Origin: JALZHR01 sp036388475
GTDB taxonomy: Bacteria; Acidobacteriota; Blastocatellia; Pyrinomonadales; Pyrinomonadaceae
Assembly (NCBI GenBank): GCA_036388475.1
Contig: DASVRT010000095.1
Span: 100,806 to 164,805 of the forward strand
DNA: 64,000 nt
Direction: 5' to 3'
Below the pieces are notes generated by a model. That model was not told the origin of the DNA and searched no databases. It saw only the letters and a list, made by a program, of their open reading frames with translations. Position 1 is the first letter of the stretch; each line of letters starts with the position of its first letter. Shown in pieces: positions 40,716-49,358 of the stretch. A program made the translations under genes and the position numbers.

Positions 40716-41210
40716 CTAATTTTTCTTTACCGAATAAACCGAAAATCTGCCTTTCTCGTCGTACTCGTAATTTTTAAAATTCATTCCCGCTTTTTCCAGA
40801 ACGTGAATCGAAGCCGAATGCACGTCATCGACCGTCGCAAAAACTTCCGGTAAATTCAATTCCTGAAAGGCAAACCCGATTATCCGGCGGGCGATTTCCG
40901 TCGCGTAGCCTTTGCCCCAAGCCTTTCGGTTAAGAAAATAAACGAATTCCCAATCTTCTTTACGCGCCGGGCGCGGGTAAATTCCGGCGTGCCCGACGTA
41001 AGCGGAATCTTCCCTGGCAAAAATCGCCCAGATATTAAAATTCTGCGGGTAAAGCTTTTCAAAAAGCTTCTGCCAGAAGGCTTCGGCTTGCTCTTTGGTC
41101 AACACGCCGTCGCCGACATATTTCATTACCGCCGCGTCGGTAAAAAGCGCGATAAAATCCGGTTTATCTTTTTCGGCGTAGCGCCTTAAAATTAATCTCT
41201 CGGTTTCCAT
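40716..41210 (-). CDS. GNAT-family N-acetyltransferase (RimJ/RimL-like)
   Basis: Encodes 164 aa from ATG 41210 (METERLILRRYAEKDKPDF), the standard start of this family; a frame to 41234 enters the neighbouring terminator. GNAT motif A appears in WGKGYATEIARRIIGFAF, motif B near VHSASIHVLEKAGM. It transfers an acetyl group from acetyl-CoA to an amine, often a ribosomal protein N-terminus or small molecule; the substrate is unknown. Stand-alone minus-strand gene following a terminator. Confidence 0.88.
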   Translation of the reverse strand: METERLILRRYAEKDKPDFIALFTDAAVMKYVGDGVLTKEQAEAFWQKLFEKLYPQNFNIWAIFAREDSAYVGHAGIYPRPARKEDWEFVYFLNRKAWGKGYATEIARRIIGFAFQELNLPEVFATVDDVHSASIHVLEKAGMNFKNYEYDEKGRFSVYSVKKN

Positions 41211-41247
41211 AATTAAAAAACCGGCGCCTTTCAAAAAGCGCCGGCTT
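41211..41247 (-). terminator. Rho-independent terminator of the GWxTD gene
   Basis: Read on the minus strand, GCCGGCGC (41238-41245) pairs with GCGCCGG (41221-41227) across an A/T-rich loop and is followed by TTTTTTAATT. It ends the transcript that comes from 42891-41272. Confidence 0.9.
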
Positions 41248-41271
41248 AAAGCTTAATTTTTCAAAGCAAAT

Positions 41272-42891
41272 TTATTGAACTATCGAGAATTTCGCATTCG
41301 TGCCTTCGACTTTATTTTTGTCGTTGACGCGGTCGCGAATCGAAATTTTGATTTCGTATTCGCCAAGCGGCAGCATTGTCGTCGGCAGCAGACGCGCAAT
41401 CGTCAGACGCTGTCCCGAATCGCTCAAGCCCTGCCAGTCTTCTTTCTGCCGGAAAACTTCCTTGCCGTCTTTCAGCAGAACATAATCGACGTCAACCGAC
41501 GGGCGCAGCGTCGTCTGGTCGATTCCGGCATTGTAAATCTGCATATAAATGCCGACTTCCTGACCTCTTTTGTAAACGCCCGTCAGATTCGGAACAACCT
41601 TTGCGTTTCCGACGACAAACATACTGCCGATGTCTTTTTCAGTCGTCGAATAAAGCTTTGAAGCCAGAATCAGGCTCGAAGCCGAGAGTTTATCCGCCTC
41701 GTATTTCGGAACGGTAAAACCGAGCGTGCGAATGCCGCGACTGCCCGAAGAAACGTCGCGGACGACGACATCAACTTTATAGGTTCCGGGCGTTAGAGCG
41801 ATGGCTTTTTGATAAATAGATTTTCGGTCTTTTGCTTCGGCAAGTTCGGTAGGCGAAGCGTTGGTCGTGACCGAATCTTCGAAAATGCCCGAACGCTTTC
41901 CGGCAACTGCCGTGATGCGTCCGAAAATGTTCATTCTCGCCGTTTCAAGCCCGCCGATTTGTTCAAAAACAAGCTCTTTATTATCGGTTTGAATCGTAAA
42001 CGCCGTCACTACGCGCTCGTCCGACTGGCGGAAGAAATCCACGCGCAAATCAAAATCCAGCGGATTGTTGTCGATGACCGGAGATTCCAGATTAGCCTGC
42101 AAATCACTGAATTTAACCTGCGGCGGGCGCTGAAGATTGGCAATAATTTCCATACGGCGGAACGGATTATCCTGTTCGCGCATAAAATTCTGCCCGATTC
42201 CCTGATTGCGCTGCGATTTATCGCTCAAGCCTAATTGTTCGGCGGTCGTCAGACCAGCGCCGGGAACCATCGCCATAGCGTCTTTTTCATACGGCGAGCG
42301 AGCGATGCGATATTCGCCCGTTCCGGTCGGGTCGACAAATTCGACTTCGATTCCTTCGCCGACGCTGTCGAGGTGACGATAAAACCAAACCTCAAACGGG
42401 TAAGTCGTCGTCGAGCCGCCGCCTTCGTAGCTCGGACGGTCGTAAGCGCCGCCGGACGGATGCGATTCGACGGAATCCGGTTTACCGAATGTGATATAGA
42501 CGCGCCCGCGGTCGCTTTTCCAGCCGGGAATGCCCGAAGAGAAATGCTCGTTTGCATAAGCGATGCGTTCGTAAAACTCTTCACGATATTCGTTTTCTTC
42601 GGTATCGGGATTCGGGTCGCGGCGACGCCAGAAGTTTTCGATAAAATTTTCGCGCTCTTCGTCGGTCGTCAGTTTAAGGAACGCTTTCCTTTCGTCTTTG
42701 GTAATGATATACGCGACGTCTTTGCTGACCCAGTCACGGTAAGCTTTATTAGCCGGTTCCTTTTTAACGTTTCTGGGTTTGTCTGACGGATTCTGGCTCG
42801 GATTTTTTTCCGGCTGCGCAAATGCGGCGGAAACTCCCGAAGCTAAAACGAATCCGGCTAATGCAAAATTACGAATTAAACTTTTAGGCAT
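41272..42891 (-). CDS. GWxTD domain-containing secreted protein
   Basis: Encodes 539 aa from ATG 42891, with GGAAGGAG 9 bases upstream. Signal peptide (about 4-26, FALAGFVLASGVSAAFAQ). The conserved N-terminal domain includes RDWVSKDVAYIITKDERKAF, RRRDPNPDTEENEYREEFY and IPGWKSDRGRVYITFGKPD, the GWxTD signature region that gives the family its name. The second half is beta-rich with AMG/filamin-like repeats (KVDVVVRDVSSGSRGIRTL). Members are common in acidobacteria; the function is not established, probably cell-envelope. Its own promoter and terminator are visible, so it is a single-gene unit. Confidence 0.92.
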   Translation of the reverse strand: MPKSLIRNFALAGFVLASGVSAAFAQPEKNPSQNPSDKPRNVKKEPANKAYRDWVSKDVAYIITKDERKAFLKLTTDEERENFIENFWRRRDPNPDTEENEYREEFYERIAYANEHFSSGIPGWKSDRGRVYITFGKPDSVESHPSGGAYDRPSYEGGGSTTTYPFEVWFYRHLDSVGEGIEVEFVDPTGTGEYRIARSPYEKDAMAMVPGAGLTTAEQLGLSDKSQRNQGIGQNFMREQDNPFRRMEIIANLQRPPQVKFSDLQANLESPVIDNNPLDFDLRVDFFRQSDERVVTAFTIQTDNKELVFEQIGGLETARMNIFGRITAVAGKRSGIFEDSVTTNASPTELAEAKDRKSIYQKAIALTPGTYKVDVVVRDVSSGSRGIRTLGFTVPKYEADKLSASSLILASKLYSTTEKDIGSMFVVGNAKVVPNLTGVYKRGQEVGIYMQIYNAGIDQTTLRPSVDVDYVLLKDGKEVFRQKEDWQGLSDSGQRLTIARLLPTTMLPLGEYEIKISIRDRVNDKNKVEGTNAKFSIVQ

Positions 42892-42967
42892 TACGGTCAA
42901 CTCCTTCCAATTCTCACAACAAAACTTTAATTTTCCCGCTTTTTCAATGAATGAATACTTAAGATAG

Positions 42968-42996
42968 ATTTTAGATGGTAATATTCAATAGTTCAA
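42968..42996 (-). promoter_or_regulatory. Sigma70-type promoter of the GWxTD gene
   Basis: On the minus strand: -35 TTGAAC (42991-42996), 17-bp spacer, -10 TAAAAT (42968-42973). The predicted start is about 70 bases upstream of the ATG. Confidence 0.65.
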
Positions 42997-43047
42997 GATG
43001 ATGTAAATGATAGAAACGGTTGCCTGAAACCAGAGTGTTTTTATCGT

Positions 43048-44103
43048 TTAAATTTTCTCCGGCTGACGTTTTCTGCCGAAAAACCAGGCGATAAAAATCG
43101 AGATTAGATATAAAACCATCATCGGCGTGGCAAAAAGCATCAAATTCGGAACGTCGCCGGTCGGCGAGACGACCGCCGCGACGATTAAAATTATAACAAT
43201 TGCCAGGCGCCAGCTTTTTATTAAAAAACCCGCCGAAACCAGCCCGATTCGCGCTAAAACATAAGTTATCGCGGGCATCTGGAAAATAATTCCCATTGCC
43301 AGCATAATCAGCGTTATAAAATCGAAGTAATCGGTCGCGCGCAGCATCAGGCGAAAATCCTCGCCGAGTCCGAGCAGATATTTGACCGCCGGCGGAAACA
43401 AAACGTAATAAGCGAAAGCCGCGCCGAGAACAAACGAAATCGTCGAAAGACCGATAAACGGCGTCACGTAACCGCGCTCGTGGCGGTAAAGCGCGGGCGA
43501 GATAAATCCCCAAACCTGCAACAATAAAAACGGAATGGAAAGCGCAATCGCCGCATAAAGCGAAACCGTCACGTAGAGCGTGAAAGTTTCCTGGACGGTC
43601 GTCACCATCATTCTTGCTTCCGCGCTTGGCTCAGCCGTCCCCGGCACTTCAATGTTTACCGGAAGCTTGATACCTTTCGGAATTATCGCGTTACTTGTAA
43701 AAATAGGCTCATCCGTAAATAGTATGCGTTTTCCATCAGCGTCTTTGGCAACTATCGCCTGGACGCTTGTTCCGGGCAAAATCTCGCTGACGCCGAGCCT
43801 CGTTGATCTATCGAAAACATATCGTCCCGTATCGCCTTCGTTCAAAGCCGAAATCGTCAAAACCTTTTCTTCGCCGGTTTTTCCTTCGATGGGGATTTCT
43901 CTCTGCTGCGCTTGCCTGAGCGCTGCCAGAACCGGAACGGCGAGAAAATTATAAATTCTATCGGAAGAAAACCAGCAGAAAATAAAAGCGACGGCGATAA
44001 ACAAAACGGCGCGAATAAGACGGCGGCGCAGTTCGTCTATATGTTCCAGAAAGGACATCTGTGAGCCTAATTGGTTTTCGGGGTTTTCAGCTTCGGAACT
44101 CAT
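43048..44103 (-). CDS. tatC: Twin-arginine translocase subunit TatC
   Basis: Encodes 351 aa, well over the common 240-260. The first helix region has SFLEHIDELRRRLIRAVLFI (TatC signature ELRxR) and the later part has the typical helices and PAITYVLARIGLVSAGFL. Between helices 1 and 2 (about 60-165) sits an extra hydrophilic segment, for example EGKTGEEKVLTISALNEG and DADGKRILFTDEPIFTSNAI, placed in the periplasmic loop. TatC recognises twin-arginine signal peptides and with TatA/B exports folded proteins. Follows the TatA/B gene by 9 bases. Confidence 0.93.
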   Translation of the reverse strand: MSSEAENPENQLGSQMSFLEHIDELRRRLIRAVLFIAVAFIFCWFSSDRIYNFLAVPVLAALRQAQQREIPIEGKTGEEKVLTISALNEGDTGRYVFDRSTRLGVSEILPGTSVQAIVAKDADGKRILFTDEPIFTSNAIIPKGIKLPVNIEVPGTAEPSAEARMMVTTVQETFTLYVTVSLYAAIALSIPFLLLQVWGFISPALYRHERGYVTPFIGLSTISFVLGAAFAYYVLFPPAVKYLLGLGEDFRLMLRATDYFDFITLIMLAMGIIFQMPAITYVLARIGLVSAGFLIKSWRLAIVIILIVAAVVSPTGDVPNLMLFATPMMVLYLISIFIAWFFGRKRQPEKI

Positions 44104-44112
44104 TAATTCAAA

Positions 44113-44538
44113 TTATAACCAATCCTGCTTGTTTGTGGAGGAATTCGTTGCCGCAGTCTCCGTTTTGACCGTTTCATTTATCACCTGAGGATTTTCATTT
44201 GGCGAAAGATTGGAAAAATCCGCTTGGCTGATTTCCTTAATTTCAGGCGCGAGAATTTTGTTTTCGGTGATGGTTGTAGTTTGGCTGTATTTAATTTCCG
44301 CAAGCACTTGATTTTCACCCAGCGGGTCTTTAAAAAAAAGTTTTTCTTCTTCTTCAACGATAGCTTCTCTTTCCCAGGTGCTTCTGAATTCCTGTCCGGC
44401 GCGTTTAAATTCAGCCATCGTCTTGGCGATTGTCTTTGCCATCTGCGGCAGTTTTCGCGGTCCGAAAACAATAAGAGCAATCAACCCGATAAGTAATAAT
44501 TCGGACGTTCCGATTGATTCCAAAATAAATAGATACAA
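44113..44538 (-). CDS. Twin-arginine translocase subunit TatA/TatB type
   Basis: Encodes 141 aa. An N-terminal membrane helix ending in FGPRKLPQMAKTIAKTM, the conserved hinge and amphipathic helix of TatA/B, then a long acidic C-terminal tail. The length and the E in the helix (LESIGTSELLLIGLIALIVF) are more TatB-like. Part of the Tat complex with the adjacent TatC; only one such subunit is seen, so others may lie elsewhere. First gene of the pair. Confidence 0.88.
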   Translation of the reverse strand: MYLFILESIGTSELLLIGLIALIVFGPRKLPQMAKTIAKTMAEFKRAGQEFRSTWEREAIVEEEEKLFFKDPLGENQVLAEIKYSQTTTITENKILAPEIKEISQADFSNLSPNENPQVINETVKTETAATNSSTNKQDWL

Positions 44539-44645
44539 CTTCTTAAACCTCTCAAAACTTACGCAATCAATCCAGTGATTTGAATTTCAGACTAAAGCTC
44601 CAACTTGAAATTTAAACGTAAACTGCTGCAAGTACGGGATTTACG

Positions 44646-45668
44646 TCAATCCACTTCTATCAAAAAATCACCCGTTAATTCTACTTTACCAATTATCACC
44701 GCATTTTCAACTTTATTGATTAAGCGTTGCGCTTTTTCTTCTTCCAGACTGATTAATAAACCGCCTGCCGTTTGCGGGTCAAATAAAGCGCTTTGCATTT
44801 GCGGCGTTACGTTTTCCGCAAAGTCGATAGTTTCACCGACATAGACGCGATTATTTTTATCGCCCCTGGTCAACATTTTTGCATTGATAAGCTCAATCAC
44901 GTCCGGCAGCAATGGAACTTTTGTCGAATCAATTTTAAATGTAACCCGGCTTGCCTTTGCCATCTCGAAGGCGTGACCGAGCAGTCCGAACCCGGTTATA
45001 TCCGTGCAGCCGTTTGCGCCGACTTGCTGCATAATATTAGATGCCTCAGCAGCCGAGGTCGTCATTGTTTTTATCGCCAGCTCGACCGTTTTTTCAGAAG
45101 CTTTTTGAAATTTAACGCCCGTGCTAATTACTCCGGTTCCGATAGGTTTTGTCAGAACCAGGACATCGCCCGCTTTCGCTCCTGAATTTTTAATAACCTT
45201 ATCCGGATGAATAATTCCGGTGACGGCATAGCCAAATTTGATTTCCTGGTCATCGACTGAATGACCGCCGATGACGACTACATTTTCAGAATTCATCATT
45301 CGCTGTCCGCCCAGCAGAATTTTCCCTAAAACGTCCCAATCGCCCTTTTGCGGATAACAGACTATTGAAAGCGCCGAAATCGGCTTTCCGCCCATCGCAT
45401 AAATATCATTGAGCGAATTTACCGCTGTAATCTGCCCGTAAACTTCCGGATCATCGGCGATAGGTGTAAAGAAATCAACGGTTTGCACCAGAGCAAGCGA
45501 ATCTGAAATTCGGAACACACCGGCATCGTCAGACGTTTCAAATCCTACGATTACGTCTTTTGAAAAACCTTGTGATGGAAGTTTGCTCAAAACTTGAGCT
45601 AAATCGCCCGGTGCGAGTTTTGCCACTCAACCGGCACAGGAAACCATTTCTGTTAATCTTTTATTCAT
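44646..45668 (-). CDS. selD: Selenide, water dikinase; selenocysteine codon at active site
   Basis: Encodes 340 aa when TGA at 45629-45627 is read as Sec. From ATG 45668 (AAAGGA upstream) the start reads MNKRLTEMVSCAG-U-VAKLAPGDL, aligning with the E. coli start (RLT...GAGC..K..P..L) where the residue is the catalytic Cys. Downstream: GGHSVDDQEIKFGYAVTG and DITGFGLLGHAFEMA are SelD motifs. It makes selenophosphate from selenide and ATP. Automatic calling would begin at GTG 45626 and lose the active residue. A Sec-decoding system (selA, selB, selC) must exist elsewhere. Confidence 0.93.
45585..45629 (-). promoter_or_regulatory. bSECIS-like hairpin downstream of the selD TGA
   Basis: After the TGA and a 27-base spacer, GCTCAA (45599-45594) pairs with TTGAGC (45590-45585), leaving a three-base loop GTT that carries the GU expected at the tip of bacterial SECIS elements. 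Position, about 28-42 nt after TGA, is within the normal range. Confidence 0.65.
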
Positions 45669-45691
45669 TGCAATCCTTTAAATTTATAAAT

Positions 45692-46555
45692 TTACTGATT
45701 TTTCACTAGAATTTGATAAATTCTGTCCAGTTCCGATTCACTGTAATATTCTAATTCAATTTTTCCGCCGGTTCCTTTTCCATCAGGAATTATTCTGACT
45801 TGTGTTCCGAAATATCGCCGAAGTTTCGTTTCCGCCGCTTTATGATTTGCATTTTCTTTTACATTAACTTCTTTGTTTGCAACAGTTCCTTTATTTTTAG
45901 ACAACCTCTTAATTGCTCTTTCGGCTTCTCTTACCGATAAAGAATATTCAACGATATTTTTTGCTATGAGACGTCGAACATCATTATCGTCAACCATCAG
46001 TAAAGCTCTGCCATGACCGGCAGTAATTTTTTCTTCTTCGACTAACCTTTGAATGTCATCAGGTAATTTCAATAAACGTAGATATGTTGTAATGGCAGTC
46101 CGGTTTTTACCCACCCTGTCTGCCAGCATTTCCTGAGTCAAACCAACCGTGTCAATCAATTTTTTGTAAGCTTTTGCTTCTTCTATCGCATTTAGTTCCT
46201 GACGCTGAATATTTTCAATTAGCGCCAACTCTAATAATTTATCATCGCTTACCTCTCGAACCACTGCCGGAATTCTATGTAATCCTGCACGCTGTGCTGC
46301 TCTCCAGCGCCTTTCGCCAGCGACAATTTGGTATCTTCCGCCTCGTTTTCTAACTACAATTGGTTGAACTATACCGTTTGAACGAATAGATTGTGCCAGT
46401 TCGTCTAAATTAGATTCCGTAAAACGAGTGCGCGGCTGTTCTGAATTAGGTTCTATTAAGTCCAGATCCAAATCGATAAACTCATCATTTTCTTTTTTAA
46501 CTGATTCTTCCCCGAGCAGGGCGCTTAATCCTCTACCTAATGCCTTTCTGTTCAT
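45692..46555 (-). CDS. parB: Chromosome partitioning protein ParB
   Basis: Encodes 287 aa. Start MNRKALGRGLSALLGEESV is the ParA-interacting N-terminus; VVRKRGGRYQIVAGERRWRAAQRAG and LIENIQRQELNAIEEAKAY form the CTP-binding ParB/Srx module; QEMLADRVGKNRTAITTYLRL is the helix-turn-helix for parS. C-terminal dimerisation helix ends the protein. ParB loads at parS and slides as a CTP clamp to segregate the origin. It overlaps parA by 23 bases. No exact parS site was found in this window. Confidence 0.96.
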   Translation of the reverse strand: MNRKALGRGLSALLGEESVKKENDEFIDLDLDLIEPNSEQPRTRFTESNLDELAQSIRSNGIVQPIVVRKRGGRYQIVAGERRWRAAQRAGLHRIPAVVREVSDDKLLELALIENIQRQELNAIEEAKAYKKLIDTVGLTQEMLADRVGKNRTAITTYLRLLKLPDDIQRLVEEEKITAGHGRALLMVDDNDVRRLIAKNIVEYSLSVREAERAIKRLSKNKGTVANKEVNVKENANHKAAETKLRRYFGTQVRIIPDGKGTGGKIELEYYSESELDRIYQILVKNQ

Positions 46556-47309
46556 GACTTAATATCTCCTTTGCAAGCTGTATATAACTTTCCGCCCCGC
46601 GCGAGCGAATATCATATAAAATGATAGGTTTTCCGTAACTTGGCGCCTCTGCGAGTCTTACGTTTCGTGGAATTACGGTTCTTAATACCTGCTGTCCATA
46701 AAAGTCGCGCAAATCTTTCGCAACCGCTGCTGAAAGATTTGTTCTCTCGTCATACATTGTTAATAATAAACCTTCTATTGTTAACTGCGGGTTTAATCCG
46801 CGCCGGAGACGAGCGAGAGTGTCAAATAACTCGGTGACGCCTTCTAAAGCAAAATATTCACATTGAATTGGGACAAGTAATGAATCAGCGGCTGTTAATC
46901 CGTTAAGAGTCAATAATCCTAATGACGGCGGACAATCAATAATTATAAAATCATAATCATTTCTAATACTCGCAAGCAATTCTTTAAGTTTAAACTCGCG
47001 ATTGCTCATATCTACTAATTCAACTTCCGCGCCGGCAAGATTTTTATCGGCAGGTAATACCTTTAATAAAGGAAGTTCTGTCGGCAAAATTATATTCTCT
47101 ATGCTTTCATTACCAACAATTATATGGTAAAGCGTCTTTCGGTTTTGCGAGCGCGGTACGCCTGAACCTGAAGTAGCATTTCCCTGCGGGTCTGTATCAA
47201 CCAATAAAACTTTTTTTTCCTCAACCGCCAAGCCGGCGGCAAGATTTATTGACGTAGTTGTCTTACCGACTCCGCCCTTTTGATTGGCTACTGCTATAAT
47301 TTTTCCCAT
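46533..47309 (-). CDS. parA: Chromosome partitioning ATPase ParA (Soj)
   Basis: Encodes 258 aa. Deviant Walker A KGGVGKTTTSINLAAGLA right at the N-terminus, then VLLVDTDPQGNATSGSGV and FIIIDCPPSLGLLTLNGL. Lacks the N-terminal HTH of plasmid type Ia, so it is the chromosomal form. It binds DNA as an ATP dimer and is released by ParB to pull origins apart. Upstream gene of parAB, next to mnmG/mnmE as at many bacterial origins. Confidence 0.97.
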   Translation of the reverse strand: MGKIIAVANQKGGVGKTTTSINLAAGLAVEEKKVLLVDTDPQGNATSGSGVPRSQNRKTLYHIIVGNESIENIILPTELPLLKVLPADKNLAGAEVELVDMSNREFKLKELLASIRNDYDFIIIDCPPSLGLLTLNGLTAADSLLVPIQCEYFALEGVTELFDTLARLRRGLNPQLTIEGLLLTMYDERTNLSAAVAKDLRDFYGQQVLRTVIPRNVRLAEAPSYGKPIILYDIRSRGAESYIQLAKEILSHEQKGIR

Positions 47310-47389
47310 TTAGACTCTCTTAATTTATGAAGTTATTTTAGATAACTTATCATATACGACACCTCAAGTGCTAATTCATTATAAAAACG

Positions 47390-47428
47390 TGGAACGTGCC
47401 ACATCACATTTCTATGTGGCACGTTCCA
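47390..47428. repeat. Perfect 15-bp hairpin between mnmG and parA
   Basis: Arms 47390-47404 and 47414-47428 match exactly across a 9-nt loop; each arm holds the sequence GGAACGTGCC or its complement. In the minus-strand transcript it lies after mnmG and before parA, so it may act as a terminator or attenuator, although no T-run follows. Confidence 0.6.
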
Positions 47429-47451
47429 CATAAGAGGACTAAAATTATAAC

Positions 47452-49341
47452 TTAAGTATATTTCCTTGATTGATTATGAGCGGTTAAGTAAACCAATAAC
47501 GTTGATAATGCAGCGGGCGTAAGACCATTTATTCGTCGAACATCAGCAAAAGTTTGCGGTTTGGCTCTCTCTAAACGTTCTATCATTTCACGCGAAAGCC
47601 CACTAATCACATTAAATTGAAAATCGTGAGGAAGTTTTAAATTATCATTGTGATTTAAACGTTCTGATACAGTATGCTGTGTTTTGATATATCCTTTATA
47701 TAAAGAATCCGCCAAAGCAGACTCCAAATCAGGTATAGTGACTTCTGTTTTAACTGTTTCGGGCAATAGTCTATAAATAAAATCTGATTTTACTCCCTGA
47801 CGTTGTGAGAGCTGAGAAAGAGTTATGGAATCGCCCAAATCAGAGTCTAATACTTGTGTGATTGATGCATATTCAATACTCGATCTTTTAAAGCGGGTAT
47901 TATCCAGCAAATTTCGCAAAAGAGCGATTCTATCACGTTTCTTATTAAATCTTTCCCAATCAAAGTCTCCAATCAAGCCTAAATCCCGCCCCTTAGACAT
48001 TAATCTTTGGTCAGCATTATCGTGACGCAGAGTTAATCGATATTCGGCACGTGAAGTAAAAATTCTATATGGCTCATCAACTCCATGCTGTATTAAATCG
48101 TCAATAAGAACTCCTATATAAGATTCATCCCGGCGAAGTCGAAAGATTTCACGTTTTGAAACTTGCAGTGCAGCATTAATACCTGCCATTAAACCTTGAC
48201 ACGCAGCTTCTTCGTAACCAGTTGTCCCATTGATTTGTCCGGCGAAGAAAAGCCCTTTTATTAGAGTAGTCTCTAAAGTAGGCTGTAATTGTCGAGGATC
48301 TACAAAATCATATTCAATAGCATAGCCCGGTCTAATTATACTTACTTCTTCAAATCCCGGAATCATTTTCAACAAATCCTGTTGAAGTTCTGCCGGAAGA
48401 GAGGTTGAAAATCCATTAAGATATATTTCATTTGTGTGATGCCCTTCCGGCTCAAGAAATAACTGGTGACGATTTTTATCAGCAAATTTAACGACTTTAT
48501 CTTCAATTGAAGGACAATATCTCGGACCGATACCTTTAATTTTACCTGAGTAAAGAGGAGATTGATGCAGGTTATCACGAATTTTTTGATGGACGTTTTC
48601 GGTGGTGTAGCCTATATGACAAGTTATTTGTGGCTGTTCAATTTTATCCGTCGCAAACGAAAAGGCAACAGGATTTTCATCCGCTGGCTGCGGCTCAAAA
48701 GCGTTCCAATCGACCGTTCTACTGTCCAGTCTCGGGGGCGTTCCGGTTTTCAAACGACCGACAGGAAATCCAAGTCTTTTTAAACTCTCGGAAAGCTCAA
48801 TAGCTGCCGGTTCTCCGGCACGACCGGCAGAAAATGTTCGACGTCCGGTATGAATAATTCCATTTAAAAATGTCCCGGTGGCTAATATTACTGTTTTAGA
48901 TCTAAATCGACGCGTGTCTTGTAACTCAACGCCTATAATCCGGTTATTTTCAGTCAGCAAATCAATAACAATGCCTTGCCGAAGATGAAGGTTGGGCGTA
49001 GCTTCGAGAACCCGACGCATTTCGGTTCTGTATAAACTTCTGTCTGCCTGAGCACGCGGACTTTGAACAGCGGGACCACGAGAGCGATTGAGCAGCCGAA
49101 ATTGAATGCCGGTCCTATCAATAACCCGCGCCATAATACCGCCGAGCGCATCTATTTCGCGGACGATATGTCCTTTAGCGATGCCGCCAATAGCAGGATT
49201 ACAGGACATTTGCCCAATCAAATCAAGATTTATTGTTATAAGTGCCGTTTGAGCACCGAGCCTTGCCGAAGCAGAAGCCGCTTCACAACCCGCATGACCG
49301 GCACCAATTACAATCACTTCAAAAACTTCATCGAACCCCAT
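47452..49341 (-). CDS. mnmG: tRNA uridine 5-carboxymethylaminomethyl modification enzyme MnmG (GidA)
   Basis: Encodes 629 aa. FAD-binding start VIVIGAGHAGCEAASASARLG, then MSCNPAIGGIAKGHIVREID and IEYDFVDPRQLQPTLETTLI with INGTTGYEEAACQGLMAGIN. With MnmE it makes the cmnm5U34 modification of tRNAs that read split codon boxes. Adjoins mnmE by 17 bases in the minus-strand origin operon. Codons are A/T-rich compared with the flanking genes. Confidence 0.97.
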   Translation of the reverse strand: MGFDEVFEVIVIGAGHAGCEAASASARLGAQTALITINLDLIGQMSCNPAIGGIAKGHIVREIDALGGIMARVIDRTGIQFRLLNRSRGPAVQSPRAQADRSLYRTEMRRVLEATPNLHLRQGIVIDLLTENNRIIGVELQDTRRFRSKTVILATGTFLNGIIHTGRRTFSAGRAGEPAAIELSESLKRLGFPVGRLKTGTPPRLDSRTVDWNAFEPQPADENPVAFSFATDKIEQPQITCHIGYTTENVHQKIRDNLHQSPLYSGKIKGIGPRYCPSIEDKVVKFADKNRHQLFLEPEGHHTNEIYLNGFSTSLPAELQQDLLKMIPGFEEVSIIRPGYAIEYDFVDPRQLQPTLETTLIKGLFFAGQINGTTGYEEAACQGLMAGINAALQVSKREIFRLRRDESYIGVLIDDLIQHGVDEPYRIFTSRAEYRLTLRHDNADQRLMSKGRDLGLIGDFDWERFNKKRDRIALLRNLLDNTRFKRSSIEYASITQVLDSDLGDSITLSQLSQRQGVKSDFIYRLLPETVKTEVTIPDLESALADSLYKGYIKTQHTVSERLNHNDNLKLPHDFQFNVISGLSREMIERLERAKPQTFADVRRINGLTPAALSTLLVYLTAHNQSRKYT

Positions 49342-49358
49342 AACTTACCTATTATAAA

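Noticed and set aside
47390..47428. parS centromere site
   Set aside because: The arms lack the central CACGTG and the flanking TGTT/AACA of parS; listed only as a hairpin.
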